NCBI GenBank assembly: GCA_036009045.1 | Contig: DASYML010000190.1 | Span: forward strand, 1-44,556 | Direction: 5' to 3' | Source: DASYML01 sp036009045 | GTDB taxonomy: Bacteria > Acidobacteriota > Blastocatellia > Pyrinomonadales > Pyrinomonadaceae | DNA length: 44,556 bases | Shown here: piece after piece, positions 15,316 through 22,713 of the stretch | How positions within the stretch are numbered: the stretch's first letter is position 1 | Layout of the letters: the number at the start of each line of letters is the position of its first letter | Program-made: the position numbers and the translations under genes | The notes under the pieces: model-generated | Seen by the model: only the letters and a program-made list of their open reading frames with translations | The model's database searches: none | What the model was told of the DNA's origin: nothing

Positions 15316-16416
15316 ATGGCCTCTTCCAAAAATAGACGGCGCATGACGCTGGTCCTTTTATGCGCTCCCCTGCTCGCCTTCGCGGCTGCCTGTAGCGGGC
15401 AGCGAGGCGGCGTCGGACCGGGCACGGGTAGCGGCGGTGGGACGCTCAATTTGCTGGGCGCGGGTGCGACGTTTCCGAACCCGCTTTATCAAAAGTGGCT
15501 CAGCGAATACGGCAAGTTGAATCCGAACACTCGCATTGATTATCAATCCATCGGCTCAGGCGGCGGTATCAAGCAGATTCAGGCCGGGACCGTTGACTTC
15601 GGAGCCTCCGACGCGCCCATGAAAAACGATGAGTTGAAAGGCGCTCCCGGCGAACTCTTGCATATCCCGACGGTGCTCGGCGCGGTCGTCATCACCTACA
15701 ACTTGCAGGGCATCGCGCAGCCCTTAAAATTCTCGCCAGATGTCATCGCGGACATCTTTCTCGGTAAGATTAAAAAGTGGGACGACCCGCGCATCAGGGC
15801 AGACAACGCGGGCGTCAATCTTCCCGTGACAGACATCACGGTTGTCCATCGCTCGGACGGCAGCGGCACGACGGCGGTCTTTACAGATTACCTGTCTAAA
15901 ATCAGCGCCGAATGGAAAGAGAAGGTCGGGGCGGACAAATCACCGCAGTGGCCCACGGGGCAGGGCGGCAAGGGCAACGAAGGCGTGACCGGCATGGTCA
16001 AGCAACAACCTGACACGATAGGCTATGTCGAACTCGCCTACGCCATGCAGAGTAAGCTGCCCGTCGCGCAGATCAAGAACAGCGCGGGCAACTTCATCAC
16101 CGCTTCGATTGAAGCCGTCACGGCAGCCGCCGCATCGTCGGCAGCGAGCCTGCCAGAAGACCTGCGGACCTCCATCACGAATCCGGCGGGGGCCAACGCC
16201 TATCCCATCTCAAGCTACACATACATTCTGGTTTACAAAGACCAGAAGGACGCGACGAAAGGCAAGGCCCTCGTAGATTTTCTCTGGTGGGGCATTCACG
16301 ACGGCGAGAAATTCGCAAAGGATTTGCAGTACGCACCCTTGCCCGATGAAGTCGTCAAACGCGCCGAAGCCAAGATCAACTCGATAACTTCCGGCGGCAA
16401 GCCGCTCAGGCAGTAA
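15316..16416 (+). CDS. pstS: Phosphate ABC transporter substrate-binding lipoprotein PstS
   Basis: The protein has 366 residues. It binds phosphate outside the cytoplasmic membrane and delivers it to PstCA. AGGAG lies 7 bases before the ATG. A lipoprotein signal ends LAFAAAC with Cys26. A Gly/Ser linker precedes the binding fold. Typical PstS motifs are GAGATFPNPLYQKWLSEY, IDYQSIGSGGGIKQI, GTVDFGASDAPM and VVHRSDGSGTTAVFTDYL; the last two carry the Ser, Asp and Arg phosphate-binding residues. It is first in a pst cluster but separated from pstC by a long palindrome, which would allow more PstS than channel protein. I saw no clear Pho box upstream. Confidence 0.97.
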   Translation: MASSKNRRRMTLVLLCAPLLAFAAACSGQRGGVGPGTGSGGGTLNLLGAGATFPNPLYQKWLSEYGKLNPNTRIDYQSIGSGGGIKQIQAGTVDFGASDAPMKNDELKGAPGELLHIPTVLGAVVITYNLQGIAQPLKFSPDVIADIFLGKIKKWDDPRIRADNAGVNLPVTDITVVHRSDGSGTTAVFTDYLSKISAEWKEKVGADKSPQWPTGQGGKGNEGVTGMVKQQPDTIGYVELAYAMQSKLPVAQIKNSAGNFITASIEAVTAAAASSAASLPEDLRTSITNPAGANAYPISSYTYILVYKDQKDATKGKALVDFLWWGIHDGEKFAKDLQYAPLPDEVVKRAEAKINSITSGGKPLRQ

Positions 16417-16418
16417 AA

Positions 16419-16503
16419 CAGTCAGGAGTCTCGGAGTCTGGAGTCTAGAGTCAAAGACAGGCTCTTGCTTTTGACTCCTGACTCTAGACTCTGGACTACT
16501 GAC
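16419..16503. repeat. GACTCCTGACTC palindrome between pstS and pstC
   Basis: Left arm 16419-16455 (GTCAGGAGTCTCGGAGTC...) and right arm 16471-16503 (TTGACTCCTGACTCTAGACT...) pair imperfectly around a short loop. It starts three bases after the pstS stop and ends about nine bases before the pstC start, so it leaves no room for a separate promoter outside itself. Confidence 0.8.
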
Positions 16504-16511
16504 TTGTGCTT

Positions 16512-17525
16512 ATGGTTAATCCGCAGCCCACTCTTCCCTCTCCCGCGTCTGGATATGGAGCGCGTGGGCGTGTGCGAAATTGGCGGCGCGCGTTTGTGCC
16601 GACGGGCAACACCGGCGATGCTCTGTTTCGCGGTCTGCTCTTTCTCTTCGCGCTCCTCTTACTGCTGATTGTGGCGACGATGATGGCGGCCATCGCCGCG
16701 AACTCTTTGCCTTCGATACACAAGTTCGGTTTCGCTTTTTTGACCGGGCGCGCATGGAATCCCGTGACGGGCCAGTTCGGTGCGTTGCCTTTTATCTACG
16801 GCACTTTGGTCTCATCGCTCATCGCGCTCTTGATCGCCGTTCCGCTCTCGCTCGGCGTGGCCGTCTTTCTGGTCGAGCAGGCCCCGCGTTCGCTCGCAAG
16901 GCCCATAGCCTTTCTCGTCGAACTGCTCGCCGCGATTCCTTCCGTCGTCTACGGCCTCTGGGGCATCTTCGTCCTCGCGCCTTTCCTGCGCGTCCATGTA
17001 GAGCCTGTGCTCGCGCGCTGGTTCGGCTGGCTGCCGCTCTTTCAAGGACCAGTAACGGGGATCGGATTATTCACGGGCGGCATCATTCTCGCCATCATGA
17101 TCGCGCCGATTATCTCGGCGGTGGTGCGAGACGTGCTCGCAGCCGTTCCCGTCTCGCAGCGCGAAGCGGCGCTGGCGCTCGGCGCGACGAGGTGGGAAAC
17201 GACGCGAGTCGTCCTCGCCAACGCCGCGAGCGGCATCGCGGGCGCGATTATTCTGGGCCTCGGACGAGCCATCGGCGAGACGATGGCCGTCACGATGGTG
17301 ATAGGCAATCGCCCGCAGATTTCCGCCTCACTCTTCGAGCCTTCATACACGATTGCGTCCGTCATCGCCAACGAGTTCACAGAAGCGACCGACAATCTCT
17401 ACTTGAGCGCGTTGATAGAGATCGGACTCATCCTCTTCCTCGTCACTTTCATCGTCAACGGCGCGGCCAAACTGTTGGTCTGGGGCGTCACGCGCGGGAC
17501 GAGCGGCACTGCGAGGGCGACATAA
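16512..17525 (+). CDS. pstC: Phosphate ABC transporter permease PstC
   Basis: The protein has 337 residues. It is one of the two membrane subunits of the phosphate importer. Six hydrophobic segments, and the permease loop contacting the ATPase: SQREAALALGATRWETTRVV, followed by GLGRAIGETMAVTMVIGN, both diagnostic of PstC. The first TM (FRGLLFLFALLLLLIVATMM) follows a basic N-terminus. The start is unsure: ATG 16512 (GTG 16506 is also in frame) lies right after a palindrome with no ribosome binding site. The stop (TAA at 17523-17525) overlaps the pstA start by one base. Confidence 0.95.
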   Translation: MVNPQPTLPSPASGYGARGRVRNWRRAFVPTGNTGDALFRGLLFLFALLLLLIVATMMAAIAANSLPSIHKFGFAFLTGRAWNPVTGQFGALPFIYGTLVSSLIALLIAVPLSLGVAVFLVEQAPRSLARPIAFLVELLAAIPSVVYGLWGIFVLAPFLRVHVEPVLARWFGWLPLFQGPVTGIGLFTGGIILAIMIAPIISAVVRDVLAAVPVSQREAALALGATRWETTRVVLANAASGIAGAIILGLGRAIGETMAVTMVIGNRPQISASLFEPSYTIASVIANEFTEATDNLYLSALIEIGLILFLVTFIVNGAAKLLVWGVTRGTSGTARAT

Positions 17526-18367
17526 TGAACACATCTGCGCCACGCAAAAATTTACGTCTGACGACCAACACGATTATGACGACGCTGACCGCCGCGTGTG
17601 CTTTCTTCGCCGTCTCTATTCTGGTCCTGATTCTGGGCTACATCGCGTGGCGTGGAATCGCCGCCATCAACCTGCGCTTCCTGATTGACACGCCCAAACC
17701 GGTAGGCGAAGGCGGCGGCATCGGCAACGCCATCACAGGCACGCTGCTCCTGCTGCTCATAGCCTCCGCCATCGGGATGCCTTTCGGTATCGCGACGGGG
17801 ATTTACCTGGCGGAGTTTGGAGAAGGAGGCTTCGCCAGCCTCGTCCGTTTCGTGGCGGACACGATGACGGGCGTGCCTTCCATCGTCGTCGGCGTCTTCG
17901 TCTACACGTTGATAGTGCTCCCCATGAAACAGTTCTCGACTCTCTCTGGAGGACTGGCGCTCGCGTTGATTATGATTCCGATTGTCACGCGCACGACCGA
18001 AGAGATGATTCACCTTGTGCCGACCAGTTTGCGCGAAGGCGCGCTCGCGCTGGGCGCGCCGCAATGGCGTGTGACGATGGGAGTGGTGCTTCCGGCGGCG
18101 TCGTCCGGCATTGCAACGGGAGCGATGCTCGCCATCGCGCGCGTCTCCGGTGAAACCGCGCCACTGTTATTCACGGCCTTCGGCAGCCGCTTCTTCAACT
18201 GGTATCTGGACCAGCCGATAGCGAGCCTGACCGTGCAGATTTACAACTACGCTATTTCGCCCTACGATGAATGGCACGCGCAGGCATGGGCGGCGACGCT
18301 CGTTTTGATGACGCTCATTCTCGTCATCAACATCACCGTCCGCTTTTTTACACGTCGTAAATTTTAG
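17525..18367 (+). CDS. pstA: Phosphate ABC transporter permease PstA
   Basis: The protein has 280 residues. It is the second channel subunit. Six hydrophobic segments and the characteristic stretch TGVPSIVVGVFVYTLIVLPM, then the ATPase-contact loop VPTSLREGALALGAPQWRVT and ARVSGETAPLLFTAFGS. The first base of its ATG is the last base of the pstC stop (TAATG), so translation is coupled and the two subunits are made in equal amounts. Confidence 0.97.
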   Translation: MNTSAPRKNLRLTTNTIMTTLTAACAFFAVSILVLILGYIAWRGIAAINLRFLIDTPKPVGEGGGIGNAITGTLLLLLIASAIGMPFGIATGIYLAEFGEGGFASLVRFVADTMTGVPSIVVGVFVYTLIVLPMKQFSTLSGGLALALIMIPIVTRTTEEMIHLVPTSLREGALALGAPQWRVTMGVVLPAASSGIATGAMLAIARVSGETAPLLFTAFGSRFFNWYLDQPIASLTVQIYNYAISPYDEWHAQAWAATLVLMTLILVINITVRFFTRRKF

Positions 18368-18377
18368 AGCTATTAAT

Positions 18378-19217
18378 ATGTCCACTCCGACCACCGCGCG
18401 CAGAAAACTCAAGCTGGAGCCGTCTCTGACCGGGCAGACATCGCAGCGTGCGGGCGCGGTCATAGAAAAAGTCAGCGTCCGCGACCTGAATTTTTTCTAC
18501 GGCAACACGCAGGCGCTGCACAATGTTTCGCTCGCTATTCCTGAGCGACAGGTCATGGCTCTCATCGGTCCATCCGGCTGCGGTAAGTCTACCTTCCTGC
18601 GGACTCTCAATCGTATGAACGACACCATCCCCGGCACGCGTGTCTTGGGCCAGGTCTGGATTGACGGGCAGGACATCTACGCGCCGGAGATGGATGTGGT
18701 TGGTTTAAGGCGCAGGGTCGGGATGGTCTTTCAGAAATCGAACCCGTTCCCGAAATCAATTTTCGACAACGTGGCTTATGGGCTGCACATCAACCGTCTC
18801 ACCAAAAATAAGGCGGAGCTTCAAGAACGTGTCGAGCAGGCATTGATAGATGCTGCGCTCTGGCCGGAAGTGAAGGACCGTTTGAAGGCGTCGGCGCTGG
18901 GCCTTTCCGGCGGCCAGCAACAGCGCCTGTGCATCGCGCGCGCGCTGGCAGTCCAGCCCGAAGTCGTGCTGATGGACGAACCCGCGTCCGCTCTCGACCC
19001 GATGGCGACGCAGAAGATCGAAGAACTCATCGTCGAACTGAAACAGCAGTACACCATCGTCATCGTCACGCACAACATGCAGCAGGCGGCGCGCGTCTCC
19101 GACCAGACGGCCTTCTTCTGGCTCGGCAAATTGATTGAAGTCAACAGCACGGAAAAAGTGTTCACGGCTCCCGATGAAAAGCTGACGGAAGATTACATCA
19201 CGGGTCGCTTCGGATGA
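18378..19217 (+). CDS. pstB: Phosphate ABC transporter ATP-binding protein PstB
   Basis: The protein has 279 residues. It hydrolyses ATP to drive phosphate uptake. Walker A GPSGCGKST (64-72), Q-loop around Gln119, signature LSGGQQQR (176-183), Walker B VVLMDEPASALDP with Asp200-Glu201 and switch His232 are all intact. The tail EDYITGRFG is the usual PstB end. The first about 30 residues are an extra basic extension compared with the common PstB start. It begins 10 bases after the pstA stop. Confidence 0.97.
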   Translation: MSTPTTARRKLKLEPSLTGQTSQRAGAVIEKVSVRDLNFFYGNTQALHNVSLAIPERQVMALIGPSGCGKSTFLRTLNRMNDTIPGTRVLGQVWIDGQDIYAPEMDVVGLRRRVGMVFQKSNPFPKSIFDNVAYGLHINRLTKNKAELQERVEQALIDAALWPEVKDRLKASALGLSGGQQQRLCIARALAVQPEVVLMDEPASALDPMATQKIEELIVELKQQYTIVIVTHNMQQAARVSDQTAFFWLGKLIEVNSTEKVFTAPDEKLTEDYITGRFG

Positions 19218-19315
19218 TATTTACGGACGACATTCACGGATGATGTTCGGTGACGATTGTTCCGGCTTTTCAGGATGCGTCTGTCACACCCGCGAGGGGA
19301 AGGAGTAAAAATATT

Positions 19316-19975
19316 TTGGAACACCACAGAATACTTGACCGCGAGTTGGACAACCTGCGCGACCGCGTTTTACTGCTCGGAGGCGAGACGGAAACGGCTC
19401 TCCAACGCGCGATGTTCGCACTCGTTGAGCGTGATACGCGGACGGCGCAGGATGTTCTCAAGTACGACGATGAGATAGACCAACTGGAAGTCGAGATTGA
19501 TCGTCTCTGCGTGGACACGATTGCTTTGCGGCAGCCTGCGGCGCGCGACCTGCGCTTCGTCATCTCCGTCGCCAAGATTACACCTATCCTCGAACGCATC
19601 GCGGACCATGCCTGTAACATCGCGCGCGTGGCGCTTGACCTCAACGACGAACCGGAACTGAAACTCTTGATAGACCTCCCGCGCATGAGCGAGATTGCTT
19701 CCAATATGCTGCGCGCCGCACTAGATGCTTTCACTTCCAATGATGCGGCGGTGTCCCGCGCCGTCATCGAGCGGGATGATGAAATAGACAAACTCTACAA
19801 CACTATTTTTCGTGACTTAATCGAACTGATGGTGGCCGACTCATCCACCACGACGCGCGCCGCGCGCCTCCTCTTCGTCGCCAAACACCTCGAACGCATA
19901 GGTGATTACGTCACAGACATCTGTGAACTCACGGTCTACATGGCAGAGGCCGCGTTTATCAAACACAGCAAATGA
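19316..19975 (+). CDS. phoU: Phosphate signalling complex protein PhoU
   Basis: PhoU links PstB activity to PhoR/PhoB signalling and dampens phosphate uptake. The protein shows both PhoU halves, with the repeated helical signatures EIDQLEVEIDRLCVDTIAL and DDEIDKLYNTIFRDLIELM and the acidic ExxxD metal-binding pattern. The start is in doubt: the frame is open from GTG 19250, but AAGGAG at 19300-19305 points to TTG 19316 (10 bases on) or to an unusual ATT 19313 (7 bases on), and PhoU homologues normally begin near EHHRILDREL. I chose TTG 19316 (219 residues); the longer form has 241. A long palindrome follows. Confidence 0.93.
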   Translation: MEHHRILDRELDNLRDRVLLLGGETETALQRAMFALVERDTRTAQDVLKYDDEIDQLEVEIDRLCVDTIALRQPAARDLRFVISVAKITPILERIADHACNIARVALDLNDEPELKLLIDLPRMSEIASNMLRAALDAFTSNDAAVSRAVIERDDEIDKLYNTIFRDLIELMVADSSTTTRAARLLFVAKHLERIGDYVTDICELTVYMAEAAFIKHSK

Positions 19976-20104
19976 GGCCAGAGTCAGGAGTCTAGAGTCA
20001 GGAGTTAGAAGCCACCCTCTTGATATTTTGGCTCTGAGACTCCTGCTTCAGACTCCCGTTTTTTGACTCCTGACTCCTGACTCTAGACTCTGGCCTCCCG
20101 ACTG
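19976..20104. repeat. GACTCCTGACTC palindrome between phoU and the phoB-like gene
   Basis: Left arm 19976-20005 (GGCCAGAGTCAGGAGTCTAG...) and right arm 20066-20095 (...CTAGACTCTGGCC) are nearly perfect complements of about 30 bases, with a 60-base loop that has weaker copies of the unit. It starts right after the phoU stop and ends four bases before the regulator start. Confidence 0.8.
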
Positions 20105-20108
20105 TTTT

Positions 20109-20831
20109 ATGAGCAGACCTATCCTGATCATCGAAGACGATCCTGACATCGCGGAGAACTTGCGCTACAACCTTGAGCGTGAGGGGTTGAAGGCGCGTGT
20201 GGCGGTAACGGGTGAAGCGGGGCTGTTCGTTGCGCTTGACTCGCAGGGGCCTCCGGCGCTCGTGATTCTGGATTTGATGCTGCCCGGCATGAGCGGCCTG
20301 GAGATTTGTCGCCGCTTGCGTCGTGAGCCAGCGACGCGCCGGACGCCCATCATCATGTTGACGGCACGCGCTTCGGAGTCGGACCGCGTGGCCGGTTTAG
20401 ACCTCGGCGCTGACGATTACATCATCAAGCCCTTCTCCGTGCGCGAACTGATGGCGCGCGTGCGCGCGGTCTTGCGCCGTGCAGATGAACACAGCGTCCC
20501 TCGTTACGAAGACGAAATGCTCCAGATAGATTTCGCAAACATCAGCGTCACCTGCCGGGGCCAGAGCATCAGGCTCACGCGCAAGGAATTCGCGCTGCTC
20601 TCGGCACTGGTCCGCAGCGCAGGTCGAGTCTCAACACGTCAAAGGCTCCTCGATGATGTCTGGGGCCAACAGTATTACGGCGACCAACGCACGCTCGACG
20701 TACACATAAGACGCCTGCGCCAAAAACTAGGCGCATGCGGCGACTCCATAGAAACCATCATCGGCATCGGCTATCGCTTCGCAGGCTGCTCACAAAGCCC
20801 CGCGCATCAGGTCGCTCCTGATTCGCAATAG
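20109..20831 (+). CDS. OmpR/PhoB-family response regulator, probable phosphate regulator
   Basis: The protein has 240 residues. The receiver domain (1-118) has acidic Glu9-Asp10-Asp11, phospho-acceptor Asp55 (ILDLMLPG), Thr85 and Lys107. The C-terminal winged-helix DNA-binding domain (about 135-225) shows LTRKEFALLSALVRSAGRV and the recognition-region YYGDQRTLDVHIRRLRQKLG. Position after pst-phoU makes PhoB the best guess. No PhoR-like kinase is next to it. No ribosome binding site is visible, because the palindrome ends four bases before the ATG. Lower certainty on which pathway it controls. Confidence 0.9.
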   Translation: MSRPILIIEDDPDIAENLRYNLEREGLKARVAVTGEAGLFVALDSQGPPALVILDLMLPGMSGLEICRRLRREPATRRTPIIMLTARASESDRVAGLDLGADDYIIKPFSVRELMARVRAVLRRADEHSVPRYEDEMLQIDFANISVTCRGQSIRLTRKEFALLSALVRSAGRVSTRQRLLDDVWGQQYYGDQRTLDVHIRRLRQKLGACGDSIETIIGIGYRFAGCSQSPAHQVAPDSQ

Positions 20832-20860
20832 AAGTGTTATCGGAATTAGGACTCTTCGCC

Positions 20861-20875
20861 TCTGTAAATTACAGA
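20861..20875. repeat. TCTGTAAATTACAGA palindrome
   Basis: A perfect inverted repeat of seven bases around a central A, 30 bases after the PhoB-like stop. It could be an operator or a weak terminator stem (only AT-rich bases follow). The rest of the gap to 21042 is AT-rich with no gene. Confidence 0.4.
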
Positions 20876-21042
20876 TAAAAGATATGGTTCCCTTTGTGGC
20901 ACATTGTCGCTGTTGGTCTTTTAACCTGCTTTATGGGACAACAGACATCAGTTTAAAAGGTCTCCGGTCTCTCTTTTTGCAGCAAAGGGCATAAAACAGC
21001 TATAACCCTGTTGATTAACATAGCCCCCTCCCTAAATTATCG

Positions 21043-21071
21043 TTGACAGGGTTCTCATAAGGCTGTATAAG
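21043..21071 (+). promoter_or_regulatory. Strong sigma-70-type promoter, probably leaderless, of the ExeA-like gene
   Basis: Consensus TTGACA (21043-21048), exactly 17 bases, TATAAG (21066-21071). Transcription would start about 7 bases on, at 21078-21079, which coincides with the ATG at 21079. No ribosome binding site precedes the ATG, so the mRNA is probably leaderless. Confidence 0.75.
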
Positions 21072-21078
21072 CGCCTTT

Positions 21079-21873
21079 ATGGCTACTCAACCGTTTTCTA
21101 TTAGCCCCAATCCGAATTTATTGTATTTAACTCCTGCTCTGCGCGTGACGCTTGAAAAGGTCCGGTTCGTGCTGGATTCGCGCCAGGGGCTAACGGCCAT
21201 TCTGGGCGATGTGGGCCTCGGCAAGTCTACCGTCTTGCGTTATCTATTCAACGAATATGATTCAAGGGAAGATGCGGCAGCGACTATGATCGCCAGCCCC
21301 AACTTCCCTTCCGAGTTCGGTTTTCTCAAGAAAATATGCGCGGATTTTGAACTTCCGGCCCGTCGCTCAATGGTTGACCAGGAGAACGAGTTGCGGAATT
21401 TCCTGCTCGGACTCTACGCACAAGACAAGATTGCTGTGGTCTTCGTGGATGAGGCCCAACGCCTTCCCGGTCGCCAACTTGAACTGATTCGCACGCTCCT
21501 GAATTTCGAGACCGACGATACAAAGCTCATTCAGGTCGTCCTGTCCGCCCAGCTTGAACTCAAAATCAAGCTTATGGACAGCAGCAAAAAGGCTCTGAGG
21601 AGCAGGATCTTCGCGCCCTCCATGCTGGCTGCGCTTTCCCTGAATGAGACGCGCGAGATGGTTGAGTTTCGTTGCCAGCAAGCCAGGGTAAAGAACCCAT
21701 TCACGGATAAAGCCTTAGAAGAACTCTATACCCTGACCAGCGGCAACCCGCGCGATATTCTGAAAGTCGCCGCCGTCGCATGGAGATTTGCCGGAGGGGG
21801 CCAGATAGCCCCCAGTGATGTCAAGGAGGCATTAGGGGAAGCCTTGTTTGAAGAGGAGACCGTGAATGCCTAG
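21079..21873 (+). CDS. ExeA/TniB-like AAA+ ATPase
   Basis: The protein has 264 residues. Walker A GDVGLGKST (43-51), Walker B VVFVDEAQ (120-127), a sensor-like stretch (VVLSAQLEL, 153-161) and candidate arginine fingers Arg174/Arg176 fit the ExeA family, which includes secretion ATPases, ATPases of exosortase/polysaccharide loci and the transposition helpers TniB/TnsC. No membrane segment or peptidoglycan-binding domain is present, unlike full ExeA. No transposase or exosortase gene is near. It overlaps the next gene by 8 bases, and the pair leads into a glycosyltransferase cluster. The function is open; a DNA-linked or envelope role are both possible. Confidence 0.85.
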   Translation: MATQPFSISPNPNLLYLTPALRVTLEKVRFVLDSRQGLTAILGDVGLGKSTVLRYLFNEYDSREDAAATMIASPNFPSEFGFLKKICADFELPARRSMVDQENELRNFLLGLYAQDKIAVVFVDEAQRLPGRQLELIRTLLNFETDDTKLIQVVLSAQLELKIKLMDSSKKALRSRIFAPSMLAALSLNETREMVEFRCQQARVKNPFTDKALEELYTLTSGNPRDILKVAAVAWRFAGGGQIAPSDVKEALGEALFEEETVNA

Positions 21874-22642
21874 CGAGAGATGGCTCAAGGCCGTCGCACC
21901 AAATGTCAGCCAGTCCGATGTCCGGCGCATCCAGGAAGAGAAACGAGCGCGCGAGGAAGAACAACAAAATCAAGAGGTGGTCCCTGCAAGAAATGCAGAC
22001 ACTGCAAAATCTGCACACTCTGCAAAAAATGCAGTCTCTGCAAAAACGTCCCCTGGGTCTCTGCAAATTGCAGTGACTGCAAAAAATGCAGACACTGCAA
22101 ATTTTGCACACCCCGAGCAATTTTATCGCATTCCAAACGAGTTGGACGACAAGATCATACCGACCCTGAAACCAGGCGAACAGAGCGTTCTACGCCGCAT
22201 CTACAGGCTCACCAGAGGCTTTCGGAGTGACACTTGTACGGTCAGCATGGCGACGCTCGCAAGTGCCTGTAATATCAGCACTAGGAAGGTTGCATATGCT
22301 CTCAATACTCTCGAAGAACGCGGCTATATTAAGCGGCGCGAGACGGGCAATAAGGGGAAGAGCAACGACAGTCGCGGCTGTCTGATTGAGTGTTTAATAC
22401 CGGAAGTGGTCTCTGCAAAATCTGCACACTCTGCAAAAAATGCAGTCTCTGCAAGAGATGCAGTCTCTGCACAAAATGCAGACAATAAAGAAAGCATTAA
22501 AACGAAATATATAAAAGGGGAATCGGCTGCGCCGGATTATAAAAACTGCCCGGACTGCCAGGGGAGTGGTTTCTATTATCCAGAAGGGGTCGAAAAGGGA
22601 GTCGCCAAATGCAAGCATGCGCGACTGGCAGAAGAGAAGTAA
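21866..22642 (+). CDS. Winged-helix (HTH_36-like) protein with Ala-repeat linkers and CxxC motif
   Basis: The protein has 258 residues. GAGGAG precedes the ATG by 7 bases, and it overlaps the ATPase gene. Residues about 98-158 resemble winged-helix domains of replication initiators and similar regulators (TVSMATLASACNISTRKVAY, then LEERGYIKRRE). Two low-complexity segments of three-residue repeats of the pattern (N/S/T)-A-x flank it: 40-82 and 181-207. Near the C-terminus is CPDCQGSGF (228-236), a DnaJ-like half zinc-finger. The repeats come from DNA arrays with TGCA exactly every 9 bp. DNA binding is supported; the target and role are not known. It may be partner to the AAA+ ATPase. Confidence 0.8.
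   Translation: MPSERWLKAVAPNVSQSDVRRIQEEKRAREEEQQNQEVVPARNADTAKSAHSAKNAVSAKTSPGSLQIAVTAKNADTANFAHPEQFYRIPNELDDKIIPTLKPGEQSVLRRIYRLTRGFRSDTCTVSMATLASACNISTRKVAYALNTLEERGYIKRRETGNKGKSNDSRGCLIECLIPEVVSAKSAHSAKNAVSARDAVSAQNADNKESIKTKYIKGESAAPDYKNCPDCQGSGFYYPEGVEKGVAKCKHARLAEEK
21985..22042. repeat. 9-bp TGCA array, run 1 (7 units), inside the winged-helix gene
   Basis: TGCA starts at 21985, 21994, 22003, 22012, 22021, 22030 and 22039, every 9 bases without exception. Units alternate between TCTGCAAAA-like and AATGCAGAC-like, so neighbouring units can pair as small hairpins (CTGCA-aaaaa-TGCAG). Confidence 0.9.
22062..22108. repeat. 9-bp TGCA array, run 2 (5 in phase plus 1)
   Basis: TGCA at 22062, then 22069, 22078, 22087, 22096 and 22105. 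The last five are 9 bases apart; the first is offset by 7 and lies in another codon phase (Leu-Gln rather than x-Ala). A 23-base gap separates it from run 1. Confidence 0.85.
22414..22480. repeat. 9-bp TGCA array, run 3 (8 units)
   Basis: TGCA at 22414, 22423, 22432, 22441, 22450, 22459, 22468 and 22477, all 9 bases apart. It encodes the second Ala-repeat segment (SAKSAHSAKNAVSARDAVSA) of the same gene, on the other side of the winged-helix domain. The sequence up to 22449 nearly repeats run 1 (22003-22038). Confidence 0.9.
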
Positions 22643-22713
22643 ACCATGCTTCTCAAGAACCAATACTTCGGCGGCACAATGCTACCGTTAACTGGCGCGG
22701 CGAGAGACGGCGA

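Noticed and set aside
16580..18367. A 595-codon open frame running through pstC and pstA
   Set aside because: Only the part from ATG 17525 is PstA. The earlier part is an Arg-rich shadow of pstC in another frame.
21985..22480. CRISPR-like array
   Set aside because: The unit is only 9 bp, without spacers of constant length, lies inside a coding frame, and no cas gene is present.
21079..22642. Tn7/Tn5053-type transposon (TniB-like ATPase)
   Set aside because: No DDE transposase, resolvase or terminal repeats are visible around the ATPase.
21821..22663. Minus-strand open frames opposite the winged-helix gene that read as Cys-rich CxxCxxC repeat proteins
   Set aside because: They are the complement of the 9-bp TGCA units. 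The plus frame has a good ribosome binding site, overlaps the ATPase gene and contains a winged-helix domain, so it is the real gene.
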